Below are positions 9,831 through 20,673 of a stretch of DNA of 64,000 nucleotides, one piece after another; the stretch's first letter is position 1, and every line of letters starts with the position of its first letter. The translations under genes and the position numbers were made by a program. Source of the stretch: Salisapilia sapeloensis (taxonomy: Eukaryota > Oomycota > Peronosporomycetes > Peronosporales > Salisapiliaceae); contig JAADVB010000057.1 of NCBI GenBank assembly GCA_023334545.1, positions 20,910 through 84,909 of the forward strand. The letters are read 5' to 3'. Below the pieces are notes generated by a model. That model did not search any database. It had not been told where the DNA came from and saw only the letters and a program-made list of their open reading frames with translations.

Positions 9831-11195
9831 TTACATGGCCGGGAACTCGGTCACGAACTCGTGCGAGATGTCCGCCAAGTGGTCCACCACTTCGTACAAT
9901 CCACGCCAGAAGCCAGTCTCGTGGTAGCCGACGTTGTACTCTTTGCACAGGGACTTGATTAGCTTGTTCAGCTTGCCCAGGTTGTGGCGGGGAACCATCG
10001 GGAAGAGGTGATGGTCTACCTGATAGTTTAATCCGCCAGTGAACCAGTCGACGAGGAAGGACGACGAGATGTTCCTCGTCGTGTTCACCTGCAGCTGCCA
10101 AAAGTCTGGCTTGTTTTCCTGCTCGTACACGGCCATGCCGTTGTGTCCGAGGCTGAAGACGAGGGCAAGGAAGAGGCCACAGGACATCTGACTCAACAAA
10201 AAGTACGAGACTCCCTGCAGCACGGACATGCCGGTGAAGTACGGCACAGCAATGTTCCACCCGTAGTGAGCGAGCAACCCCGCCTTCTCCGCCCACGGGT
10301 GCTGCACATCATCGTACGGACCAAAGGAGAACTTTCGGAAGACGTAGAAGAAGGATTGCAGCAGCCAGCTCAAACGAGCCAGGAGGAGAAGAGGGAAGTA
10401 CAGCCACGCCTGGTGCTGAATGCAGAAGCGGCCCATGGCTGTGTCTTGCCCCTTTCGTGCCATCTCGATGCTCCAGGCCAACAGCGGCATCGTGTCAATG
10501 TCCGGGTCTCCCAGAAAGGTCGTGGTTTCACCCTTGACGTCGGACGCGTGGAGATTGGGCACCGCGTGGTGCGTGTTGTGCTTGTTTTTCCACCATTGAA
10601 CGCTAAATCCTTGCCACAAGTCACCAACGATGGCTCCGAGAAGATCGTTCGTGACGTGGTTCGGGCACACTTGATGGTGCAAAAAGTCGTGCGCGAGCCA
10701 TCCAGACTGTTGGTAGAAGAGTCCGAGGATCACTGCGCCAACCACGTAGTACGCAGTCGACTGCCCATAGGCGCAGACTGCGACGGAGGCGAGCCAGATG
10801 CCAAACGTACTGATGATTTTCCAGGCGTAGTACGTCATACTGGCGTCGTACAACCCCATGAGCTTGACTTGAGCTCGGAGCTTACGGTAGGCTCGGACCA
10901 GGTCGACGTCGGTGACGTCACTGTCGTCCGTGTCGTCATCGCTCTTGGCATTCGGGTCCAAGTCGCCAATGTAGAACTGCTTGAGCTCTGTGTACGCGGA
11001 GGTCGGGTGGAAGACGGCGAACGCGTCGGTGGCGTCCTCCCCGGCGTGCGTGAACAAGACGTTACCGCCTGGGTGTCCACGCCAGTCACTCAAGTCGTAG
11101 ACCTTGTTATTAATGACAAGCCAGGCATTTTCGGGTGTGTTGTGCTGTTTCACTTCGCGCCACGAGATGGCCTTGGGCGTCGGTGGAGCGACCAT
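9831..11195 (-). CDS. Front-end (delta-6-type) fatty acid desaturase with cytochrome b5 domain
   Basis: A 454-aa membrane enzyme of polyunsaturated fatty acid synthesis. The N-terminal cytochrome b5 domain carries HPGG at 41-44. The three histidine boxes are HDFLHH (169-174), HNTHH (206-210) and QVDHH (392-396). Gln instead of His at the start of the third box is the hallmark of front-end desaturases. Hydrophobic stretches lie between the boxes (about 125-165 and 270-370). It inserts a double bond between an existing one and the carboxyl end, in the ER, with electrons from the fused b5. Overall sequence and length are close to oomycete delta-6 enzymes; delta-5 or delta-8 activity cannot be excluded from sequence. 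The frame continues 40 codons upstream, but ATG 11195 fits the family start and lies 46 bp after an initiator-like site. Confidence 0.92.
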   Translation of the reverse strand: MVAPPTPKAISWREVKQHNTPENAWLVINNKVYDLSDWRGHPGGNVLFTHAGEDATDAFAVFHPTSAYTELKQFYIGDLDPNAKSDDDTDDSDVTDVDLVRAYRKLRAQVKLMGLYDASMTYYAWKIISTFGIWLASVAVCAYGQSTAYYVVGAVILGLFYQQSGWLAHDFLHHQVCPNHVTNDLLGAIVGDLWQGFSVQWWKNKHNTHHAVPNLHASDVKGETTTFLGDPDIDTMPLLAWSIEMARKGQDTAMGRFCIQHQAWLYFPLLLLARLSWLLQSFFYVFRKFSFGPYDDVQHPWAEKAGLLAHYGWNIAVPYFTGMSVLQGVSYFLLSQMSCGLFLALVFSLGHNGMAVYEQENKPDFWQLQVNTTRNISSSFLVDWFTGGLNYQVDHHLFPMVPRHNLGKLNKLIKSLCKEYNVGYHETGFWRGLYEVVDHLADISHEFVTEFPAM

Positions 11196-11240
11196 GTTTC
11201 CGACGAGCGTAAAGATATGCTTTGGGCCCGACACGAAGAG

Positions 11241-11254
11241 CTGGAAAATGAGCC
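11241..11254 (-). promoter_or_regulatory. Oomycete initiator-like core promoter of the desaturase
   Basis: The minus strand reads GGCTCATTTTCCAG, matching GCTCATTYYNCAW. It is 46-59 bp upstream of ATG 11195 and lies inside the upstream extension of the frame, which argues against starting at 11315. Confidence 0.65.
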
Positions 11255-11315
11255 CTCGAGAGCCACAAAAGCAGAGATTAGGAAAGCTTTCTGATCTCTC
11301 TACGTCAGCCGACAC

Positions 11316-11812
11316 TCAATCAAGTACGACCCAGACGACCTGTACCCAGTGGCTGACGCAGGACGCTTCCGATCCTGAACTTCGGACTAAGATTTATGAT
11401 ATATGCATGATAGCTGAAGCGACTAGTCGGAGGGACATGCCATGGCCATGCAGGACGAGAAATGGGAATGGAAAAAGGTAGGACACGAGTTGCTGTGAAA
11501 AGCTGTTTGACGCATTGTGGCCTTGCCGGTGCATCTTCAAATTGCTCTGTACTGCCTTCCATCCCTATGGTTGAGGACTTGAGTTGATGCGATATGGTTG
11601 TCAGTCAAAACTGCTTGCTGCTCGTACCGCAGAAATACCGCAGACATAATAATCTCTGCATATTGTGAAAGTGGAAATGTAGATAAGAAGGAGCGCTGCA
11701 AGCAAAACGTACGCAAGACTGATTTCGTTCAAGCTTTTATAAATGACATGTTCTGTTCCTTCCATCGCATGTGTCCAAGCTGTCTAATACTATACTTCTA
11801 TCGGCGAGACGC
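11316..11812. other. Intergenic, no gene seen
   Basis: About 500 bp between the desaturase promoter and the 3' end of the next minus-strand gene. Short open frames only. Confidence 0.5.
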
Positions 11813-12424
11813 CTACTTTTTGCCAGTGAGCTTACGTCGGCACATCCGCGTAAACCGTTTAAACGTCGATCGATATCGGTCAAGGTGCGGGTGCTCATGG
11901 ATGGTAAATTCGTCCTGCAGCTCAATCACATCCTCGTGTTGTAGCCGATTCTTTGTCATCCTCTGAGCCGTTTGGAGTCGTGTCGTCCACAACTCGCACT
12001 CCACGACATCGCTGATCCACAGCGTCACGATTTTCCGATCGACACCAATGACAATGATCTTCTGGTCATCCAAATTCACATACTTGACGTGGACTTGCAG
12101 TAGCAGTCCAACAGGGTACGTATCACTCGTCCTGGACATGCCTTGATACAACGTCAAGGTCGAATCGGTACTGACTGCTACGACTCGGGTCCAGCAATGT
12201 TTAGCACGAGCATTATCCTTCTCCCAGTACACCCAGCCAATACGATATTCTCCCTTCGGACAAGGCTTAGCAGCAAGCGAGGCACGAAGAGACTTTGGAG
12301 ATGTGCATGACTCTAAGCACGAGTCCAAAAGGACCGTGGAAGCGCACGAGTCACGATGCATTTGCTCACTTACGAGTGGCGGGCACTTGATAGGTAGCGT
12401 GCCAAAGTAAGAATGTGGATTCAT
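11813..12424 (-). CDS. Hypothetical PH-like protein, 203 aa
   Basis: A 203-aa frame from ATG 12424. After a Cys/Ser-rich N-terminus (1-50), residues about 55-150 alternate polar and hydrophobic residues as beta-strands (YRIGWVYWEKDN, STLTLYQGMS, KYVNLDDQKIIVIG). An amphipathic helix containing LWTTRLQTAQRM follows, a layout like PH domains, where a C-terminal helix carries a conserved Trp. The tail is basic (RRKLTGKK). No family is recognised with certainty; PH-like is inferred from strand/helix pattern only. It could bind membrane lipid. Confidence 0.5.
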   Translation of the reverse strand: MNPHSYFGTLPIKCPPLVSEQMHRDSCASTVLLDSCLESCTSPKSLRASLAAKPCPKGEYRIGWVYWEKDNARAKHCWTRVVAVSTDSTLTLYQGMSRTSDTYPVGLLLQVHVKYVNLDDQKIIVIGVDRKIVTLWISDVVECELWTTRLQTAQRMTKNRLQHEDVIELQDEFTIHEHPHLDRYRSTFKRFTRMCRRKLTGKK

Positions 12425-14337
12425 GTAGATTCGAAATCGCTGTCAATGTCCAGTGGTTAGGTTCAGTGAAGAAATCCATCCAACATGTACCCTTCCATGA
12501 ATTGGTGAATCATTACGATTGAATGTACCCAACTGAAATTAATGGTGCTAGCGAAAGTGGAAGAGACGCCGTTCGCCTTTCTTCGACGCTATTGCTGATG
12601 TGTCGCATCAGCTTTCCACCAGAAAAGGGTATTTATTGACATGAAGCGCTACCGCGACGGTAGAAGGTACGCGGATGTGTCAAGAATGTTGCCCAAACCG
12701 CAACCACTTGACACTTGGACGTTTACGCTGCCTGTATTCGGATTGTTACCTTCAATTCGTTTCGGCCGACTCCAGCTCTGCTCTGGCCATTCATTTCAAG
12801 ACGCTACGTCGATTGGCTTCTAGCGGAGACGCAAACTTGGGATTCACCAGCATGGGTACACTTCACATCACGATTGATGCACCTTTACCCATCGATGATA
12901 GATTGATGAATGGTTACAAGCTAGCATGCTTAATGGCCTCATCTCGAGTACTTCTCATTGGAAACGCGTGAATGCAGTCCTAAATTGATCGCCATCTTAA
13001 ATCGTCCGAGAGAAGAGTAGAATGGGAACACGCCATGATGTCTATTAACGGATAGTCAAAAGAAAATTTCCGGTCATATGCAATGGGGATGGAGACCAGA
13101 CATGCGCAAAATTGTAGTGGTCCTACTCTCGACCAAAAATGCCAGAGTAGCATCGATTCGATGTTCTTTACTTTCGAGATGCTGATCGATGGTCAACGCA
13201 AAATGGACCGAAAGGCTTATGTTTAGAATAAAATGGCAAACTAGACGAGCTATGTGTTCTATCTGGCACTATTCGGAGAGTGAAAACGATGCTCTGAGGG
13301 AGCCCATGATTTGCATTAACAAGCATAAAGCGTATGCACTGCTATACAGGCAACGAGAGGGTCGCACAAGATGCATCGATTTGGACTAATGCTATTATAT
13401 GTGACTAACCAGAGTATGGCTGGACGATCGATAGGAGTTCCACTTTCGATAGCATGGTTTACATTTCAACGAACATGAAAATATAGTTCATTGAAATAAA
13501 CGAAACCGTGGCATGAGGAAACTCTTTAAATCTATGATGAGTACAGAGTTGTAATCGTAAAAATGAGGGTGAATGAGGGTATACCAATGTGCTCTTGGTA
13601 ATTGCTAGACCTTTACGAGATCTGCTGATGCTTAAAACTCACAAGTAGGAAGAGCATGCTTTAATCTATTCAGCTAAAGTCAAGATCGACTATAGAAATA
13701 AGTAGTCCGTGGAGATTTGCAATTACTACAGAAATATCCTGTACTGGCTTCAACGGCGAGTATAGAGAGAGCCGTATGTCGGTTTCCAAGCGCAGAAAGG
13801 CGACAGTTGAAGAGCCTTCAAGGTGTGGTAACTTGGGCTTTGATTTGCAGAGAGCTTTGTATTACCATGCCTAGGATTTCGTAAGCCCTTCGTCTCGACG
13901 TAGATACCTGCCTATCCCACCTTTGGTGAAGTGAAGTCCACTTTAACGTGAAAGCTTGCAGTTGCCACATTCCTACTAAACTTGATGTCGAAGCTTGCCA
14001 ACTTCAACTTGCGAACGTTTGCAAAATACTGATGAAGATCGGCTTTTCTACTTTGTCTTTCTTGAGCTCAAGCAATCTATCGACATATTTGAGCACTGCG
14101 ATACAAAGGTTAAATACTACATTGCCTGAAATGAGCAGAAAGCTGTTGTTGGTGCGTTAATTCTCTTCCTTAATCTCGGACTTGTGTTCTGGTTATAAAG
14201 CAAGCTTTATACAATAAAACAATTAGAATTACACATAAAAGTTATTTCGGCTGCCAGTGCCTAGCGCAGAGTACGGCAGCAAGCGACAGGAGCAACAATC
14301 CAAGACCCTGCATCAAAAACATCTCAGCAAAAAGTAT
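12425..14337. other. Long intergenic block, no gene supported
   Basis: About 1.9 kb, A+T-rich, with open frames under 100 codons that resemble nothing. A short tandem of GAATGAGGGT (two copies) lies near 13565-13582. Confidence 0.55.
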
Positions 14338-14418
14338 CGACAGCTGTGAGATTCGAACTCACGCGGGTTGCCCCAATAGATTTCGAGTCTATCGCCTTAA
14401 CCGCTCGGCCAAGCTGTC
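14338..14418 (-). tRNA. tRNA-Ser (CGA)
   Basis: An 81-nt class II tRNA. Acceptor GACAGCT pairs perfectly with AGCTGTC, discriminator G. The D arm is GGCCGAGCGGTTAAGGC. The anticodon loop CTCGAAA gives anticodon CGA for UCG. A long variable arm is typical of tRNA-Ser. The T arm GTGAG-TTCGAAT-CTCAC is perfect. Confidence 0.96.
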
Positions 14419-14666
14419 TTGTTGAAGTATACGAAGAAGATATAATATATATTAATTAAAATGTATTTTAATAATTCTTTCGATAAGTAGTTTGTACTGG
14501 GTCAGGAAAAGAACTATCTATCAACCTCGATGACCGCGCAGTCTCCACTTCCGTGATACTAGCGTAGTAAAGTAAAAGAATACGAAAGTAGGAGACTAGG
14601 AGGCTAGAAACGCGGAAGAATATAAAGCAACAAGAGTGAATGTACTATAGTAGATGAAGAAAATTT

Positions 14667-14742
14667 GGTATTCTCACAGCACCCTCGGTCGAGGGTCAAA
14701 CTAAACCAGCCTGATCGTCGCATCAGGCTGAGCTACCAATCC
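14667..14742 (-). ncRNA. Candidate small structured RNA or tRNA-derived (SINE-like) element
   Basis: The segment folds as a three-way junction. A closing stem pairs GGTA with TACC and CTCA with TGAG across a small internal loop. A 7-bp hairpin GCCTGAT/ATCAGGC lies at 14709-14728 and a 6-bp hairpin ACCCTC/GAGGGT at 14681-14696. Read on the minus strand there is an A-box-like TAGCTCAGCCTG, a weak B-box-like GTTTGACCC, and a TTTT run just after the structure (AAATTTTC), all compatible with Pol III transcription. It does not fold as a standard tRNA. The strand and identity are inference; tRNA-related SINE heads are known in oomycetes. Confidence 0.4.
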
Positions 14743-14822
14743 AAGCGCGATGAAGAAAGAAGGGGGTAAGTGTCTTATAAAAGGCTCTGCATGCAGCTGT
14801 GGGAGCTCCTACGAACGCGAGA

Positions 14823-16895
14823 TCACTTCTGCAGGTCTCGCAGGATCTTCCGCAACTCGTACGAAATGTGAATAGCGCTCGGTCGCTGCGCAGGCTCAAA
14901 CGACAGACACGCTCGCGCAAGCTGCACGATGGGCTGCGGACAAGAATTGGAGAACGTCGGCTGGAGCTTTCCGGCAGATACGAGCTGGAGGATGGTCACG
15001 TCCTGCATCTTGGCGCCGTTTGTGTTCGTCGCGTCATGGTATGGAGCTTTGCACGTGTCCAGCTCGGACAGGACGACACCGAAGGAGTAGACGTCTGCGA
15101 ACTCGGTATAGTTGCTTCCGAGAATGACTTCAGGGGCGATCCAACGAGACGTTCCGACACCGGCAGTCATCGTCTCCTCGTAGCTACGGTTGCGGCTGAC
15201 GCCAAAGTCGCTCAGCTTTGCGCCAGACTGGGCGTCAATAAGGACATTTCGGCTCTTCAAGTCACGATGGATGATCTTCGGGTTGAGCGTGTGGAGGTAG
15301 ACGAGTGCGTCGGCAACGTCGATGGCGATCTGGCACTTGAGGTTGGGCCAGGATAAAGACTCTGCCTGGTCGCTTTCCAAGAGAGACTTGAGGTCTCCGC
15401 AGTCCATAAACTCTGTGATCGCCTGGATCGTCAGGGCGTTCGTCCACGAGACACCGATGAAGCGGACGATCTTCGGGTGTTCCAGTCTGCCCATGATCTT
15501 GATTTCGGCGGCGAATGCAAGCGCGTCGGTCATTGTACGCTTGTCGCTCAATAGACGCTTGATGGCCACGTTTTCACCCATGTACAGACCGAGCCAGACT
15601 TCGCCAAAGCCACCTCGAGACAAGAGCTTAATAGCCTCCACGTCCTTGTGCTCCACGCGGTAAGCGACAAGGTCCGGATCGTCCCACAGACTTGATCCGA
15701 ATGTGTCGGTTCCGTCACCGAGCATGCCTTGCGTCATGTCCGTGTCATGCATCGTCGAGTGGTTCTTGCCGCCAGTCGAGAATGGCTGCTTGGATCCGTT
15801 CCTGCGACGATAGACGACGAAGCCGATGACAGCGGCAACGACGGCGGCGACCACGACGGCGACAATGATGCCGATGGTGGCTCCCGTGCTAAGCGCTCCT
15901 TCGCCACCAGACTTGGTGCACACTTGGACAGAGCCCGTTTGAAGCGTCGTAGACGTGTACCCGTCCTCGCACTCCGAGACGGTCATGTCGGCGGAGAAGG
16001 TGTTCAGGTTTGTTAAAAAGGCGACTTGGTCGGACGATAGCTGGATGTTCTCGAGTTTGCAGCTCTCCATGTACAGTTCAGACAGAGATTCTAGACCGAA
16101 GATGTCGGCAGGGATAGTAGTGAGCGGATTGCCCGTCAGATTCAGCGACGTCAGCTTCTGCAGGTTCAGCGAAAGGTCTTCGAACGCATTTTCAGATAGA
16201 TCGAGCGTCTGCAAGTTGGTCAAGACGTCGGAGGGGAACGACTTGAGGTAGTTTTTGGATAGTTTGAGCGACTCGAGGTTCAATTGCTGGACATTGTCCG
16301 GCACTTTGTTCAGATTGGCATTCACAAGGTACAGTTCATTCAAGCTCTTCGATAGCTCGACCTTGTTCATAATGTTACGCAGGTTGAGGTGCATGAGGTA
16401 CATGGCTCCGGTGTCAGTAGGTGTGTTAAAGAAACTCTGGTCCAATGACACGTTCTTCATGTCGCCTTTCGGAAGGTCAGACCGACCGCCAGATAGCTGG
16501 ACCGTCACAATGTTATTGCTATACTCCAAGTTCTTCACCTGCGTCACGTACGCCATCGTGTTGACGTCCCTGTCGCTCACGACGCCGACACTCAGGAGCC
16601 ATTGGCGGTTGTCATCCACGAGCTGTTCGAGGCATTTATACGTGACGTCGCACTCCTGTCCGTCGCCTACCGGCAGCGTATAGCCTGACGCATGGTAACA
16701 AGGTCCGCTCGCATCCGCCGAGCCAGCGCACTCGTGCACGCCTTTCGTGTTGTTGGGTGCGTAGAGAACACAAGGAGCTTGATCGCACCTGGAAGGACAG
16801 TCTTTGCTCGTGAGCATGTTTTCCGACAGTGAAGAGCATTCCTGGGCGTCTGCGGCGAGCGCCGTGAATGCCGCCAGGGCCAATGTACGAATCAT
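14823..16895 (-). CDS. LRR receptor-like protein kinase (TKL type)
   Basis: A 690-aa single-pass receptor kinase without introns. Signal peptide at 1-18. A Cys-rich N-terminal ectodomain covers about 20-90 and about five leucine-rich repeats lie at 185-300 (for example LDLSENAFEDL, LNLTGNPLTTIP). A Cys pair flanks the end of the LRR region. The transmembrane helix is 339-362, followed by a YRRR stop-transfer. The cytoplasmic kinase domain shows the glycine loop GGFGEVW (428-434), Lys446, HRDLKSRN (543-550) and DFG (563-565), so it should be active. The sequence is tyrosine-kinase-like, as in other oomycete receptor kinases. The ligand is unknown. A decayed relative lies at 51.9-54.3 kb. Confidence 0.93.
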   Translation of the reverse strand: MIRTLALAAFTALAADAQECSSLSENMLTSKDCPSRCDQAPCVLYAPNNTKGVHECAGSADASGPCYHASGYTLPVGDGQECDVTYKCLEQLVDDNRQWLLSVGVVSDRDVNTMAYVTQVKNLEYSNNIVTVQLSGGRSDLPKGDMKNVSLDQSFFNTPTDTGAMYLMHLNLRNIMNKVELSKSLNELYLVNANLNKVPDNVQQLNLESLKLSKNYLKSFPSDVLTNLQTLDLSENAFEDLSLNLQKLTSLNLTGNPLTTIPADIFGLESLSELYMESCKLENIQLSSDQVAFLTNLNTFSADMTVSECEDGYTSTTLQTGSVQVCTKSGGEGALSTGATIGIIVAVVVAAVVAAVIGFVVYRRRNGSKQPFSTGGKNHSTMHDTDMTQGMLGDGTDTFGSSLWDDPDLVAYRVEHKDVEAIKLLSRGGFGEVWLGLYMGENVAIKRLLSDKRTMTDALAFAAEIKIMGRLEHPKIVRFIGVSWTNALTIQAITEFMDCGDLKSLLESDQAESLSWPNLKCQIAIDVADALVYLHTLNPKIIHRDLKSRNVLIDAQSGAKLSDFGVSRNRSYEETMTAGVGTSRWIAPEVILGSNYTEFADVYSFGVVLSELDTCKAPYHDATNTNGAKMQDVTILQLVSAGKLQPTFSNSCPQPIVQLARACLSFEPAQRPSAIHISYELRKILRDLQK

Positions 16896-19362
16896 CCGGG
16901 GTTTAGATCGTAGAGTCGGGAACGCCGTCGTCTCCGAGAATCAGCGTAAATGATTGATTTGTGGAGAAAGCGAGAGTCAGCGTATAGTGTGCCATGAGTA
17001 ACCGCGTACGAATCGCCCTTGCGCGACGGACGAACAACACAAACGGGGTGTGCTTTTAGAGAAGGGGTAGGAATCTGTCACGACGAACAGTGGGCAGAAA
17101 CCGCATACTTTGTGCCAGTGCAGGCGGAGCGACCGTATTTCGGAATGGGTGCAGTCGATACGAAATAGACATGCAGTCCAGGATTCTGGACAAGAGATCG
17201 GACAGCGCAGTCCTGTTTGTCCTGGCGTGCCGTCCACGCGATGCACTTACTTGATGGACATTCGCCAGAACTGAGTTTCGCTTTAACACGTATCCATCAG
17301 AAATAGATGTGCTACACTGGCGTACCTATTCCCTCCGACACGCGCTGAGGACAGCTACATGGCATGCCAGAGTAATCGAGCCACATATGTCCGTAGTAAC
17401 ATAAATCTGGGTGTGCCCACGGGATACCATCGCGAAATAAAGTTGAGTCATCCGTTGCCCACAAGACCTACTTCGACAGCTAAGCTCCCCCTTCTTTTTC
17501 GCCATGCTGAGCTGTACTTGTGCAATATTACAAGTGGATAGTCATTTTAAAATACCTGTATCTAATCGACTTTCAGGCTTCGCGGAGCTCTACGAACACA
17601 TCGACATCGAATGACGATCCACGTTCGTTGATGTGGTTGAAGATGCAACTCTACAAGAAGCTCTCTTCCGCTTACCTTTAACCAATTATGTCATCTATTT
17701 ATGAATTCATATCTACCTCTTTTCTTTTTTACAGTTAAATGGGATCCATTCTCGTGCAATACATCCTCATCTCCCCACAACTTCTTTCTTCTCGGCATGT
17801 GTAAGAAAATTATTTCTTGTATGATGGTCATCGTTCTATCGCATAGTCTCGTAGAGCCTCTACGCCCAATTCCTCGGTCGACTCCATCGGACCAACAGTT
17901 TCACATCAAAATCATAGACCAAGTTTCCAATCGCACCTTCGGCCCATTGGAAAATTGCACTCGCATTACAACTGATTCAGCACCTCGTCTTCCTCGTAGG
18001 GCTCGAAGCAAACTATTTACAAGTTCAGACCCTTCATTGAGACTGCAAAACTGCCGTCATAGATAGCTTACGGTCTATGATCCACTTAAAGCAGTGGGCA
18101 GAGAATAGATGAGCCAATATCTAGCATGTGCTCACTCGACAAGAGATCTCTATCTTGTGCATGAGCACGCATTAAGATGCAGGGCACTAGTCTCACGGCA
18201 TCGCACCGTTGCAAGCATATCTACGTGTGTGCAATTTGGATCATACACACAGTAATAGATATTTCTCAGGTTACTTGCTCAAGTGGCTTTACCAATGATC
18301 CATCACTTTCAATCCTTCTGTTCGAGCATCTTGGTTAAAGCCAGATTACTGGATGGATATGGGAAGACCGTAAATAGCACCGATTGCAGCGAGATAAAGA
18401 TTGACACTCAACTAGTTCTTATGATGTAGCACTTTGCATTAATTAGCATCTTAGTCGATGGTAGTGCATTCAAGTAGTATAAACTTTATTCGAGATACAC
18501 AACTGTCGAGTAGATGCATGGGGCTGCAGTGATCTCAGGAGGTACAAGATGGACAGTGAACTGCCGAGATAGCTTGGAAAAAATGAGTATTTAAATTTAA
18601 AGTCGCTCAAGTGATTCATAGCTACCACTGTATTTGCAGTTGCGTGAAATTTCGGTCGTGACTTGCCTTGACTCGCTTGGAAGATGTTTATCTTTAGCCA
18701 CCTGGAAATCAAACGCAATCAAGTGAAAACGTTATGATGCAAAGTCCATGGTCAAACAATTCGATCGAAAAGGCCGATACGAGCGACGGGAGTGAAAAAA
18801 CTAATTGGTTTAATCGCGGAATATCTGAACACGAGACAACATCATTGTGCTTGTTGCTATTGTTCTATGAGTCATATTTTCGACATGGAAATATGTACAC
18901 CTTTTAAAGCAGACGACTTTGGTCGCTCACATCTAAGTCAACTGACACGTCCATTCACAGACAAGCGATTGTCCAGGACCTTTGAGGTTGAGTTTTGCAA
19001 TTCAGCTGAGGTAACCGCAATGAAATTAGAAAACAATACTGGTAGAGTGCTACAAGAAGATCCTTGAAGCCTATAAATAGCATTAAAAGCAAGGACACGC
19101 TTTCATCTTTCTAGGATGCACTCGAATGTAAACTATTTCAACATCTAAATGACCGGTTATCTGGCTCGGGAGGTTCAAGATCGACCAGATGCTCTATCTT
19201 ATCCGGATAAATTCTCGTAGTTTATCTGGAGGAAATAAAAGTCAGTGACTCTTTTTCTGCCAATCAGGCTCTTCCTTGGGAGAAATAACACCTCTCCAAG
19301 GTTGCTCAGCATCGACGATTCTCGCCCGCGTGCAGGACGTCGCTACGCGCTGGAGCTCCGTC
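16896..19362. other. Long intergenic block; one weak small-secreted candidate inside
   Basis: About 2.4 kb between divergently placed LRR kinase and ATG4 genes. A+T-rich with no recognisable gene. The only frame with a possible signal sequence is 17797-18066 (listed separately). Confidence 0.5.
17797..18066 (+). CDS. Weak candidate small secreted protein, 89 aa
   Basis: Starting at ATG 17797, residues 1-18 (MCKKIISCMMVIVLSHSL) have the basic-then-hydrophobic shape of a signal peptide, followed by a hydrophilic, Arg/Ser/Pro-rich mature part of about 70 residues. No RxLR, EER, LFLAK or elicitin pattern is present. The frame is short and lies in a gene-poor A+T-rich block, so chance is a serious alternative. 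Confidence 0.2.
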   Translation: MCKKIISCMMVIVLSHSLVEPLRPIPRSTPSDQQFHIKIIDQVSNRTFGPLENCTRITTDSAPRLPRRARSKLFTSSDPSLRLQNCRHR

Positions 19363-20581
19363 ATGAGCCAATTCGCGCATGGCATCTACTCTGTAGACCT
19401 GTCCAACCGTCAATTAGTCCCACCAGTCTGGTTTCTAGGGTCCGAGCACGCTGATTCGAGTGACTACCGACAAGCCTTCGAAGCGTTGCTATGGTTCACG
19501 TATCGCCGAGATTTTGCACCCATGGAGCCGTACGCATACACGAGTGATGCCGGGTGGGGGTGCATGCTACGCACAGCTCAGATGCTACTGGCAGAAGCCT
19601 TGCGGAGGCTGCACAAGGTTCCGAACGATCATACCCATGCCTCGATGAAACAGCTCTTGACCTGGTTCGCGGACGCCCCGGATACATCATGCGCTTTTTC
19701 CATTCACAACATGGTGCAGCTAGGTCTACAGTACGACAAGCTTCCTGGGGAATGGTATGGCCCGACGACTGCTTCCCAAGTACTTCGTGAACTCGTGAAC
19801 AAACAGAGTCGGGAGCAGGACGGTCGGCTCGTGATGTACGTCCCGCAGGACGGCGTCGTGTATTCGGATGAAGTAGACAAACTATGCGTCTCTCACTTGG
19901 AGAGAAATGTACAGGAGAAAGATAGCGTGGACGAGTCAGACTCTGCGTTCTGTGATCCGCTGCTCAATCCACCCAAGTCGGACGAACAGAGAGCTTGGAC
20001 AAAAGCAGTGCTGCTGCTCATTCCCCTCCGACTCGGCCTGGATGAAGTGAATGAAAGGTACATGCCTGCAGTGACCGAGAGCTTTCGGTTTCCCCAGAGC
20101 GTCGGCATCATCGGTGGGAAGAAGGGTCACTCGGTCTACTTTGTGGCGGCGCAGGACGACCAGCTGCACCTGTTGGACCCACACGAAGTCCAGCCGACGC
20201 CAGAGCTCTCAGCGTCCTTCCCAACTGCCGTAATAGAAATCTAGTTATCATACGTCTACTTTGGAATATTGATCTCGTGCCTTATAGAGTCACGTGAGAA
20301 CAGTGCACTCGACGACTCCACTGGCCATGGGCATGCGCAGTGTCGATCCATCCATGGCGCTAGGCTTCCTCTGTTGCAGCCGGGAGGAATACCTTGACTT
20401 TGGCCGTCGCGTTGAAGAGCTGCAGAAAAGTGGAGGCTTGTTCCCGTTTGCAGTGGCCCATCGGCGGCCGGACTATGCTTCTACGGATGCCATGGACGAC
20501 TGCGTGTCAGGTGAGAGTGGGAATGAAAATGGTCTCGTGTCAAGTGACATCGACGACGACGACGAGTACGTACTGATTTGA
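19363..20581 (+). CDS. ATG4: Autophagy cysteine protease ATG4 (two exons)
   Basis: Join 19363-20229 and 20288-20581; the 58-bp intron is in phase 0. The 386-aa protein is a family C54 peptidase that processes ATG8 and later releases it from phosphatidylethanolamine. The catalytic Cys67 lies in SDAGWGCMLRTAQ, and Asp272/His274 in LLDPHEVQP. Exon 2 supplies the conserved end of the domain (SVDPSMALGFLCCS) and an acidic tail ending DDDDEYVLI, which contains a possible ATG8-binding LIR-like motif (EYVLI). The frame is open upstream to 19249 without ATG, so either the start is ATG 19363 or an unseen short upstream exon joins at the CAATCAG acceptor near 19267. The core of the family begins at PVWFLG, which favours 19363. 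Confidence 0.9.
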
Positions 20582-20673
20582 CAAGTGCCTTTCAGAAGAT
20601 TTGTACCTCAATAACACTACCTACAGCTTTGATATAACCTCTTTTCTTGTTGCCGATGAAAACTTATTCTACG

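Noticed and set aside
10143-11294. 383-codon plus-strand frame
   Set aside because: Lies wholly antisense to the desaturase with its histidine boxes; the composition (Val/Glu/Arg/His-rich) is that of a codon-bias shadow.
14667-14742. TPP riboswitch or ordinary tRNA
   Set aside because: CTGAGA/CCTGATC-like strings are present, but the order and junction do not match the TPP aptamer, and no acceptor or T arm of a tRNA forms.
17797-18066. RxLR-type effector
   Set aside because: The frame has a signal-like start but no RxLR or EER motif; kept only as a weak small-secreted candidate.
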